Below, in pieces: positions 1 through 5,188 of a stretch of DNA of 8,299 nucleotides. The notes under the pieces were generated by a model, which worked only from the letters and a program-made list of their open reading frames with translations, had not been told where the DNA came from and searched no databases. The stretch's first letter is position 1. Each line of letters opens with the position of its first letter. The position numbers and the translations under genes are program-made. This stretch comes from PNKC01 sp039917655 (GTDB taxonomy: Bacteria; Chloroflexota; Dehalococcoidia; Tepidiformales; Tepidiformaceae), in NCBI GenBank assembly GCA_039917655.1, contig JBDSJC010000052.1, positions 1-8,299 of the forward strand, read 5' to 3'.

Positions 1-453
1 GCCGGGCTGTGGGACCGCCCGCTGCCGAAACGTCTCCATCTGCTCCCCGGTCAGCCCGTCGAGGTTCTCCTCCTCCTCGATCTCCTTCCAGACCAGCGGC
101 TTCTCTACCGCGCCGAATCCGGGATCCGGCGCGCCGATTCCCGGGGCGGAGTCGACGTAGACCATGGACGCGATCCGCTCCGGCACCCGGTCGCTGGCGG
201 CATAGCCGGAAAACCCGGTCCCACTATGTACCGCGAGCACGACGGGCGCTCCGGCCGCCCTGACCGCCTCGCAGATCGCATCAATGTGGTCCGACAGCGT
301 GATCGTGGAACGGTCGGCGTCGACCGACTCCAGGCCGGGGAGCGTCAGGGCGGTGACATCGTGTCCGTCCGCGCGCAAGGCGACGGCGACCTCGTCCCAC
401 GCCCACGCGCCGAGCCAAAACCCGGGGACCAGGATGATCGGTGCGCCAGTCAT
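1..453 (-). CDS. Alpha/beta hydrolase, N-terminal part (runs off left edge)
   Basis: An open frame runs leftward from ATG at 453 to base 1 with no stop, giving 151 codons; the C-terminal part lies outside the window. The start MTGAPIILVPGFWLGAWAW has the beta-strand plus oxyanion-hole 'VPGFW' pattern of alpha/beta-fold hydrolases. Ser77 in the context VLAVHSGTGFSGY is the likely nucleophile, followed by VPERIASMVYVDS, a usual continuation in this fold. The elbow is V-H-S-G-T rather than the common G-H-S-x-G, a variant I associate with esterase-like members of the superfamily. The catalytic acid and His would be in the missing half, so substrate cannot be told. AGGA at 461-464 lies 7 bases before the ATG. 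No signal peptide is seen, so it is probably cytoplasmic. The family call is firm; the specific activity is unknown. Confidence 0.85.
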   Translation of the reverse strand, partial: MTGAPIILVPGFWLGAWAWDEVAVALRADGHDVTALTLPGLESVDADRSTITLSDHIDAICEAVRAAGAPVVLAVHSGTGFSGYAASDRVPERIASMVYVDSAPGIGAPDPGFGAVEKPLVWKEIEEEENLDGLTGEQMETFRQRAVPQPG

Positions 454-501
454 CCCTCTATCCTAGGGGCGGGCGCCGGCATTGCACATCCGCCGGCCGC
501 T

Positions 502-593
502 CGTTCGGTCACCCTGAGCCTGTCGAAGGGCCGCGCTATGGCGGCGTTCGTTGGGCAGCGCCCGGTCATCCTTCGACAGGCTCAGGACGAACG
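502..593. repeat. REP-like long inverted repeat
   Basis: CCTGAGCCTGTCGAAGG (513-529) is the perfect reverse complement of CCTTCGACAGGCTCAGG (570-586), a 17-bp stem around a 40-base loop. The pairing resumes outside with CGTTCG (502-507) and CGAACG (588-593) after an asymmetric interior loop. From memory, the CCTTCGACAGGCTCAGG core is a widespread intergenic repeat unit in high-GC bacterial genomes. It may act as a transcription terminator or mRNA stabiliser for the MerR gene upstream on the minus strand, although no T-tract follows it. Confidence 0.85.
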
Positions 594-623
594 GGGAGAG
601 GGATCCGCCGCCGGGGCTGACCG

Positions 624-651
624 CCGATGACCGATGGCCGATGGCCGATGG
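624..651. repeat. 7-bp tandem repeat, four copies
   Basis: The unit CCGATGG occurs at 631, 638 and 645, preceded by a one-mismatch copy CCGATGA at 624, giving four head-to-tail units in 28 bases. It ends 19 bases downstream of the MerR stop codon. No function is evident; it may be slippage-prone spacer DNA next to the REP-like element. Confidence 0.8.
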
Positions 652-670
652 CTAAAAGCGACGCCCAGGG

Positions 671-1132
671 CTAGCGTCCGGCCTCTAGCGCAGGCGCGCG
701 CTCAAGCAGCCAGGTGTCGTACTTTTCGATGCGCTCCGCGAGCGTGTCGCGCATCGCGTTCATCTTCTGCATCTTCTGGTCGAGCAGCCCGATTTGTTGG
801 AGGGTTACTTCGCGGGCGCGGCGGATCTGCTCCGCCTTCTCGGCGGTGTCGGCGTCGCTTCGCCATTCGGCCCGGATCTGTAGACGAACATCGTCCGATT
901 CGATCATCTCTTTTATGTCTGCGAGCGAGAAGCCGAGGAGTTCTTTCAGCTGGCGGATACGGTCGATGCGTTCCATATCGTCCGCGGAGTAGAGCCGGAA
1001 GCCGCCGTCCATGCGCGTGGGGGGGTTGAGGAGGCCCTTCTCTTCGTAGTAGCGAAGGGTGCGCTGGGTGAGTTGCGCGCGTTCCGCGGCTTCACCGATC
1101 TGGAGGTAGGCGTGGCCCTGTGCATCATCCAT
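671..1132 (-). CDS. MerR-family transcriptional regulator
   Basis: A 153-residue DNA-binding regulator. Residues 10-32 (LQIGEAAERAQLTQRTLRYYEEKGLL region) form the MerR winged helix-turn-helix, with the signature 'TLRYYEEKGLL'. Residues 38-50 (TRMDGGFRLYS) form the wing, and 52-80 (MERIDRIRQLKELLGFSLADIKEMI) the second helical pair. The tail from about 95 to 145 is a long charged helix fit for the antiparallel dimer coiled coil. There is no C-terminal effector domain and no cysteine at all, so it cannot be a thiolate metal sensor like CueR or MerR, nor an Fe-S sensor like SoxR. The ATG start is set by a promoter only about 15 bases upstream, implying a very short leader without a clear Shine-Dalgarno. 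It has its own promoter and is likely autoregulated. Its targets and inducer are unknown; the cupredoxin unit just upstream is one candidate. Confidence 0.93.
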   Translation of the reverse strand: MDDAQGHAYLQIGEAAERAQLTQRTLRYYEEKGLLNPPTRMDGGFRLYSADDMERIDRIRQLKELLGFSLADIKEMIESDDVRLQIRAEWRSDADTAEKAEQIRRAREVTLQQIGLLDQKMQKMNAMRDTLAERIEKYDTWLLERAPALEAGR

Positions 1133-1146
1133 TGGTTATCGACCGT

Positions 1147-1174
1147 AGTGTAGCAACGTTAACGCGCACGTCAA
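1147..1174 (-). promoter_or_regulatory. Predicted promoter of the MerR gene
   Basis: Read on the minus strand, TTGACG (1174-1169) is followed after 16 bases by TACACT (1152-1147). The -10 ends 14 bases before the ATG at 1132, so the transcript leader would be only about 8 bases. The spacing is shorter than the 19-20 bp typical of MerR-activated promoters, which fits ordinary autorepression better than the underwinding activation mechanism. Confidence 0.55.
1159..1174. promoter_or_regulatory. Candidate MerR operator palindrome
   Basis: TTAACGCGCACGTCAA is an imperfect palindrome: 6 of 8 half-site positions match and both mismatches are transitions (TTRACGYG). It overlaps the -35 hexamer and the spacer of the MerR promoter, where MerR-family proteins normally bind. 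A TTNACGT-type half-site resembles operators known for some non-metal MerR regulators such as LiuR; that resemblance is from memory. Confidence 0.5.
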
Positions 1175-1215
1175 GGTAACTGTAGAGACGCGAGATGCGG
1201 GCGGGTTTGCCCAGC

Positions 1216-1231
1216 GCAGGGGGCCCCCTGC
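1216..1231. repeat. Perfect 16-bp palindrome after the cupredoxin gene
   Basis: GCAGGGGGCCCCCTGC is a perfect palindrome lying 30 bases downstream of the cupredoxin stop codon on the minus strand. It could help terminate the DUF2330-cupredoxin transcript, but it has no central loop and no T-tract, so a strong intrinsic terminator is unlikely. Confidence 0.6.
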
Positions 1232-1260
1232 CTTCTCGTCCAACGCCGGGCGTCTCTCCG

Positions 1261-1683
1261 CTACTCGACTCGCACCGTGCCGCGCATGCCGTACTCCTCG
1301 TGGCCCGGGAGGTGACAGATGTAGGTATACGTGCCGGGCTTGGCGAAGACGATCGTAGTGGTCTTCGTTTCGAAAGGCTTAAGCGTGACCTCTGCCGGCA
1401 GCTGGTCGTGGTACGGCTCCGTACCGGTGCGATGGCGGGCGTGGGTGGCTGCGTCGCCGATGATCCACTCGTGCTCGATCGGGTCCTGGTTGACGAGAGT
1501 AAACGTTGCCGGGACGCCCGTTCGCACGGTGAGTTCCGGCGCGACGAACTTCGAGAAGTGGATGGCGATCGTCCCGCTGGTGACGGGCGCCGGGCCTTCG
1601 CCGCCAGCGGCGAAGGCGATGCCCGCCGCCGCGAGTACGGCCGCAACCATCGCCAGGCCGGACGCCCGGAAGGCCCAGATCAC
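1261..1683 (-). CDS. Secreted cupredoxin (type-1 copper protein)
   Basis: A small blue-copper-type electron-transfer or copper-binding protein, 140 residues from a GTG start. Residues 1-26 form a signal peptide: WAFRASG, then a hydrophobic run LAMVAAVLAAAGIAF with a likely cut near AFA-AGG. The mature domain shows all four type-1 copper ligands: His71 in IEHEW, then Cys123, His128 and Met133 in YICHLPGHEEYGMRG. The loop YxCxxPGH and the closing GTVRVE strand are typical of plastocyanin/azurin-like folds. A longer frame from 1776 exists, but it would overlap DUF2330 by about 95 bases and put a charged tail before the signal peptide. GTG at 1683 instead overlaps the DUF2330 TGA as GTGA, with GGTGGGG just upstream, pointing to translational coupling. 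It probably works outside the membrane; its redox partner is unknown. Confidence 0.92.
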   Translation of the reverse strand: MIWAFRASGLAMVAAVLAAAGIAFAAGGEGPAPVTSGTIAIHFSKFVAPELTVRTGVPATFTLVNQDPIEHEWIIGDAATHARHRTGTEPYHDQLPAEVTLKPFETKTTTIVFAKPGTYTYICHLPGHEEYGMRGTVRVE

Positions 1684-2768
1684 TTCCCCACCGCCCGTGT
1701 TCGACGCATGGTCATTGCGGTCGCTCCCACGATGACCAGCCCGAAGGCGATCAACGCGGCCCAGGTGAATCTCCATTCCCTGGAGTTCGCGCTGCCATCG
1801 CCGGCCTCAAGATTCACGCCCGGCCCCGCGGTGAACGGCTGCGGCAGTTGGAGCCCGGCAGCTACGGCGGAGGGCGCCGCGTCGCCATCGGCATCCACCG
1901 CCAGGTCATAGGTAAGCGACGAGACCCTGGCGTTGATGCTGAGCTTGGTGAGCCAGGCCGATTGTGGGACCCAGCCCATCCCTTCGTCGGAACGAAGGTC
2001 GGAGAGAAGGCTGCTGCTGGCATTGGCGCTGTACGAACGGGTGAACCCCGGGCGCGAGCCGGGCAACAGCCGCGGCAGCTTGTCGGTGAGCAAGAAGACA
2101 TCGGCCTGGACTTCGTCGCTCGCTTGCTTACCGAGGCCGAGGATGCGCAGCGGCACCCAGGGGTTGTCCGTGGGGATGGTGAGGTGCACCGGGGTGCCAT
2201 CGCCCGCCTTCTGACCGCGCTCTTTGGCGGCGCTGCCATCGAACACGGCGGCGAGAAAGATCGGGCTGCGCTTGGCGTAGAAGTCCAGCATCTCCGGGGC
2301 ATCGGGCGAAAGGCGGAAGCCGTGTTGCTGTGCCCAGGCCGCCACATCCGGACCACCGCCTCTTAGTACCGTGATGTTGAGCGCGTCGATCTTTTTCTCG
2401 ATCAGGACCTCGGCGGCGGCGGCGAAGGCATCGGCGGTGGTCAGTCGCCCGGTGGCGGGGACCTGGGGCGTCGTCTCGCGCACCAGGCGCTGGAGGGTCC
2501 AGGCGCCGCCTTTCTCGACGTTCGAGGGGATGCCTGGCAGCGGGATCAGCGTGCCGAACTCACCGCCGCCCGTTCCCTGGAACTCGAACGAGGTGACGTA
2601 GTGTTCATTACCGTTGTGGTAACCGGCGAGGGTGGTGGTGCGGCCGAGGTTGACTGCGCCGTTGGAGCCGATAAGTCCGGCGCAGGCGTCGGCGTTGCTG
2701 GTGCTGGCGAACAGCGAGGCCCCGATGATGGCCGCGAAAGCGGCGAGAGCGAAGAATGGCGAACGCAT
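1680..2768 (-). CDS. DUF2330 family membrane-anchored exported protein
   Basis: A 362-residue protein of the uncharacterised DUF2330 family. It opens with a signal peptide (MRSPFFALAAFAAIIGASLFAS, to about residue 27) and the family hallmark ADACAGLIGSNGAVNLGRTTTLA just after the cut site. 'AGYHNGNEHYVTSFEFQG', 'GTLIPLPGIPSNVEKGGAWTLQRLVRE' and 'NPWVPLRILGLGK' are further conserved-looking segments. A single C-terminal helix (about 335-354, WAALIAFGLVIVGATAMTM) followed by RRTR should anchor it with most of the chain outside. DADGD (292-296) resembles a calcium-binding loop but may be chance. The ATG has a strong AAGGAG (2776-2781) 7 bases away. The TGA stop is shared with the GTG start of the cupredoxin gene, so the two are co-translated. 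The molecular function of the family is not known to me. Confidence 0.9.
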   Translation of the reverse strand: MRSPFFALAAFAAIIGASLFASTSNADACAGLIGSNGAVNLGRTTTLAGYHNGNEHYVTSFEFQGTGGGEFGTLIPLPGIPSNVEKGGAWTLQRLVRETTPQVPATGRLTTADAFAAAAEVLIEKKIDALNITVLRGGGPDVAAWAQQHGFRLSPDAPEMLDFYAKRSPIFLAAVFDGSAAKERGQKAGDGTPVHLTIPTDNPWVPLRILGLGKQASDEVQADVFLLTDKLPRLLPGSRPGFTRSYSANASSSLLSDLRSDEGMGWVPQSAWLTKLSINARVSSLTYDLAVDADGDAAPSAVAAGLQLPQPFTAGPGVNLEAGDGSANSREWRFTWAALIAFGLVIVGATAMTMRRTRAVGK

Positions 2769-2775
2769 CTGGATT

Positions 2776-2781
2776 CTCCTT
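2776..2781 (-). promoter_or_regulatory. Ribosome-binding site of DUF2330
   Basis: AAGGAG on the minus strand, 7 bases before the ATG at 2768. It is the best Shine-Dalgarno in the window and fixes the DUF2330 start. Confidence 0.8.
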
Positions 2782-2927
2782 GAGGGTGTGCCCCTTGCAC
2801 TCTCAACGCCGGGCGCGGGCGGATTGTTCCCTCAGGGACCAGGGATCGGAACCCAAAATTGGAGGTCCTCTGATCTTCGCCCCCAGCACTTCTCAAACCC
2901 CGTAGGCTTACGCCGGGACGGGGCGAT

Positions 2928-2933
2928 GGAGGG
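2928..2933 (+). promoter_or_regulatory. Ribosome-binding site deciding the MFS TTG start
   Basis: GGAGGG lies 5 bases before TTG at 2939. The nearby ATG at 2926 is in another frame, and the in-frame GTG at 2933 is followed at once by TGA, so this site selects the TTG. The next in-frame candidate, GTG at 2969 (residue 11), would start right at the first helix and has no such site. Confidence 0.7.
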
Positions 2934-2938
2934 TGTGA

Positions 2939-4318
2939 TTGGCAGTCCCCGCTCGCATTCGGAAACCTGTGGCGTTCTACGGCTGGTACATCGTTGGCGT
3001 CGCGCTCATCGCGCAGTTCGTCGCGGTCGGTACCCAGACGTACGCCTCGACGGTCTTCCTCAAGCCCATGACCGAGGAGCTCGGCTGGTCGCGCAGCGAA
3101 TTTTCGGCTGTGCAGACAGTCTCCACCGTCGTCCTGGGGATTGCGGGCTTTGTGATCGGCGCGCTGATCGACCGGCGCGGCCCGCGGCGCCTGATGCTCG
3201 TCGGCGGGGTGCTCTGCGGCGCCGCGCTGATCGCCACCAGCCGTGTCGAAGAGCTCTGGCAGTTCTACCTTGCGCGCGGCCTAGCGCAGACGCTTGGCAA
3301 CGCGCTGCTGGGCAGCCTGGTGGTCAACGTCACGCTCTCCAAGTGGTTCATCGCCCGGCGCGGGATGGCCGTCGCCATCGCCTCGTCCGGCGTGTCGCTC
3401 GGCGGCGTGCTGATGACGCCGCTGGTTTCGGCGATCATCCAGGGTTGGGGTTGGCGCGACGCGTGGGTAGCGCTCGGCGTGATGGTCTGGGTGCTGGTCC
3501 TGCCATCGGCCCTGATCATGCGCCGCGCGCCGGAGGACTACGGCCTTCACCCGGACGGCATGACGCCCGAACAGGCGGCCACCTTCAGCGCCGCGAAGGG
3601 GCGGCTCTCGTCTGTCTCCGAGGTGCAGTGGACGCGCTCCGAGGCCGTCCGCACGAAGACGATCTGGCTGATCATCGCGGCCTACGGGATCGCCAACATC
3701 GGCATCGGCGCAATGCTCCTGCATATGGTCCCCTTCCTCACCGACCACGGCTGGTCGCGCAGCGAGGCGGCGCTGCTCTACAGCATCCAGGCGTGGGTGG
3801 CGCTCATTTCGAAGCCGGTCTGGGGCGTATTGATGGACCGTTTTCACCCGCGTTACCTGAGCGCCTTCGGCTTCGCGGTGGCGGCGATCGGTGTGCTGGC
3901 GATCCTCGCCGCGACGCAGTCGGGGTCATGGGTGCCGCTGGCCGCCGCACTCGCGCTCTGGGGGTTGGGCATCGGCGGCTCCATCCCTCTCCAGGAGACC
4001 GTTTGGGCGAACTACTTCGGCCGCCAACACCTGGGCAGCATCCGCTCGGTGGCGATGCCGTTTTCGATCATTTTTGGCGCCGGAGGGCCGTTGCTCGCCG
4101 GGCTGCTCTACGACGGTTCGGGGAGCTACACGCTTGCCTTCATGCTGTTCTCGGTGTTCTGGTTGATCGGCTTCGTCCTGATCCTGCTTGCACGCCCCCC
4201 GCGGCACGGCAGTCGGCCGGGCGGCCCTGAGGATGCAGGACTGGGGACTCAGGACCCGGCACTGGCCTTCGCGCTGGCGAACACCACGGGCCTCAACGTG
4301 CCCGTCGCCCCGAGGTAG
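2939..4318 (+). CDS. MFS transporter, OFA/monocarboxylate type
   Basis: A 459-residue inner-membrane secondary transporter with about 12 helices. The opening RKPVAFYGWYIVGVALIAQF is the usual start of OFA (oxalate/formate antiporter-like) and monocarboxylate MFS proteins. The cytoplasmic loop GALIDRRGPRRLM (74-86) is MFS motif A, and GVLMDRFHPRYL (297-308) is its counterpart in the second half. KWFIARRGMAVAIASSGVSLGG (about 135-156) is a family-typical stretch. The two halves keep a visible internal repeat: LGWSRSEFSAV (49-59) and HGWSRSEAALL (270-280). Residues 1-195 and 240-418 are the two six-helix bundles, joined by a hydrophilic loop. Helix 12 ends near residue 418; the last 40 residues are hydrophilic and encoded opposite the 3' end of the convergent FxLYD-like gene. 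The substrate cannot be set from sequence; a small organic anion is the best guess. It starts at TTG and is the only rightward gene here. Confidence 0.92.
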   Translation: MAVPARIRKPVAFYGWYIVGVALIAQFVAVGTQTYASTVFLKPMTEELGWSRSEFSAVQTVSTVVLGIAGFVIGALIDRRGPRRLMLVGGVLCGAALIATSRVEELWQFYLARGLAQTLGNALLGSLVVNVTLSKWFIARRGMAVAIASSGVSLGGVLMTPLVSAIIQGWGWRDAWVALGVMVWVLVLPSALIMRRAPEDYGLHPDGMTPEQAATFSAAKGRLSSVSEVQWTRSEAVRTKTIWLIIAAYGIANIGIGAMLLHMVPFLTDHGWSRSEAALLYSIQAWVALISKPVWGVLMDRFHPRYLSAFGFAVAAIGVLAILAATQSGSWVPLAAALALWGLGIGGSIPLQETVWANYFGRQHLGSIRSVAMPFSIIFGAGGPLLAGLLYDGSGSYTLAFMLFSVFWLIGFVLILLARPPRHGSRPGGPEDAGLGTQDPALAFALANTTGLNVPVAPR

Positions 4319-5082
4319 GCCGCCCGCGAGAACGGCACCTCGAACGTGCCCGTCTGGCCAGGTTGAAGGGTCCGGTCACCCGGATCCCGAAAGACGACGC
4401 TGATCGTGGTGGTGCTGGCCACCAGGCGCACGTTGCCAACCTCGTCGTAGAAGCCGATGACGACGCTGATGTCGCTGGCCGGCTGTGTGCCGTTGTTCGT
4501 CACTACGCCGAGCATGACGAGCACCGTTGTCGAGTCGGACACCGTCGTGCGCCCGTTTGCCGGGTCGGTAACCGTCACCTGCAGCGCGCGCAGTCCCGAG
4601 ATGGTGGCATCGAGCCCCGAGATGGGGCCGGGTGCGCTCACAACCTTGTAGCTGACAACCGAGGTGGAGACACCAGCGTTGGCGTCCGTGATCCCCGGTA
4701 GCACAACCTGGAAGAGCGCGTCCCCGCCCGGCGAAACCTGTTCGGCGAGGGCGCTGGACGTGCGTGTCACGCCGTTGGCCGTCGCCGAGACGACAACGCT
4801 GGTGATGGCGTCAGCAGTGCCGTTGTGTACCTCGCCGGTGACCACGAGGCTGCCATCGAGCGCCTGGGAAACGTGGCGGGTAACTACGGCGCCTGTCGCG
4901 GGAAGTTCCGCCGAGTCCGCGGACACGCCGGGCAGCAGCAACCGGTACGAAAGCGGCGACTCAACCGCAACGGCTGGCGCCCCCTGCGCCACGACGATCC
5001 CCCCAACGGCCAGCGCTACCAACGCAATCGAAACTCGAAAGGGCCGGTGGAATCGGAGACGGACAACGGGCATTCGGAGCAT
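4249..5082 (-). CDS. Exported FxLYD-like beta-sandwich protein
   Basis: A 277-residue protein with a basic N-terminus (RMPVVRLRFHRPFR) and one hydrophobic segment (about 17-40, VSIALVALAVGGIVVAQGAPAVA) that is a signal peptide or an N-terminal anchor. The rest is Thr/Ser/Val-rich and reads as two related beta-sandwich units: about 65-150 (SLVVTGEVHNGTADAITSVVV ... ALFQVVLPG) and about 167-272 (TTVLVMLGVVTNNGTQPASDISVVIGFYDEVGNV ... LQPGQTGTFEVPF). The pattern 'G-V-NNGT-PASDI-V-IGFYDE-GNV' followed by 'L-PG-TG-F-V' is the FxLYD domain signature. SYRLLLPGV (45-53) recalls a short motif seen in exported Chloroflexota proteins. Start choice is uncertain: ATG at 5082 or 5073, neither with a clear ribosome site. 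No catalytic residues stand out; a surface or adhesion role is inference. It overlaps the MFS gene tail by 70 bp. Confidence 0.8.
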   Translation of the reverse strand: MLRMPVVRLRFHRPFRVSIALVALAVGGIVVAQGAPAVAVESPLSYRLLLPGVSADSAELPATGAVVTRHVSQALDGSLVVTGEVHNGTADAITSVVVSATANGVTRTSSALAEQVSPGGDALFQVVLPGITDANAGVSTSVVSYKVVSAPGPISGLDATISGLRALQVTVTDPANGRTTVSDSTTVLVMLGVVTNNGTQPASDISVVIGFYDEVGNVRLVASTTTISVVFRDPGDRTLQPGQTGTFEVPFSRAAYLGATGTLRPVVFASAKASAGS

Positions 5083-5100
5083 GCTGCTATTGCACGCTAA

Positions 5101-5140
5101 CCACGGGAGCGAATCATGTGACGCCTTTACCGTCCCGTGG
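5101..5140. repeat. Inverted repeat upstream of the FxLYD-like gene
   Basis: CCACGGGA (5101-5108) and TCCCGTGG (5133-5140) are perfect 8-bp arms with 24 bases between them. They lie 19 bases before the FxLYD-like start and 49 bases after the stop of the HELTH protein gene. It could be an operator for the former or a weak stem-loop closing the latter; neither a T-tract nor clear promoter boxes are present. Confidence 0.5.
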
Positions 5141-5188
5141 ACGCCCGGACGCCGGACGCGGGACTCAACAGTCAGCGCACTCCGGCCG

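Larger units (their letters stand above)
454..670. other. Gene-free stretch between the MerR gene and the hydrolase gene
   Basis: These 217 bases lie between two leftward genes. I see no credible gene here; a plus-strand frame crossing it has a low-complexity Arg/Ala/Gly-rich translation. The region holds a long REP-like inverted repeat (502-593) and a 7-bp tandem repeat (624-651), each listed separately. On the minus strand TAGGAT (460-465) lies 6 bases before the hydrolase ATG and could be a -10 element for a nearly leaderless transcript, but there is no convincing -35 and the same bases can be read as a ribosome-binding site. Confidence 0.6.
2769..2938. promoter_or_regulatory. Divergent intergenic region of DUF2330 and MFS genes
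   Basis: These 170 bases must hold promoters for both divergent genes. I cannot name a convincing -35/-10 pair for either. Two related segments stand out: GCCCCTTGCACTCTCAA (2790-2806) and GCCCCCAGCACTTCTCAA (2879-2896), near-identical apart from one inserted base and two central changes, in the same orientation. The first is also part of an inverted repeat, TTGAGGGTG (2780-2788) with CACTCTCAA (2798-2806), that sits in the DUF2330 leader. These could be operator sites for a shared regulator. Confidence 0.45.

Noticed and set aside
624..651. CRISPR-like array
   Set aside because: The repeats are 7 bp and contiguous with no spacers, so this is a simple tandem repeat.
671..1132. A copper-responsive CueR-like role for the MerR protein because of the nearby cupredoxin
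   Set aside because: CueR-type sensing needs C-terminal cysteines; this protein has none.
1216..1231. Intrinsic terminator at the perfect palindrome
   Set aside because: There is no loop and no following T-tract on the transcribed strand, so I list it only as a palindrome.
1684..1776. A longer N-terminus for the cupredoxin
   Set aside because: The added residues are charged, overlap the end of DUF2330 and would precede a normal signal peptide; the GTG at 1683 overlaps the upstream stop in a typical coupling arrangement.
2632..4230. A 532-codon plus-strand frame
   Set aside because: It is out of frame with the MFS transporter, which has clear membrane helices and MFS motifs. This frame gives an Arg/Gly/Ala-rich translation.
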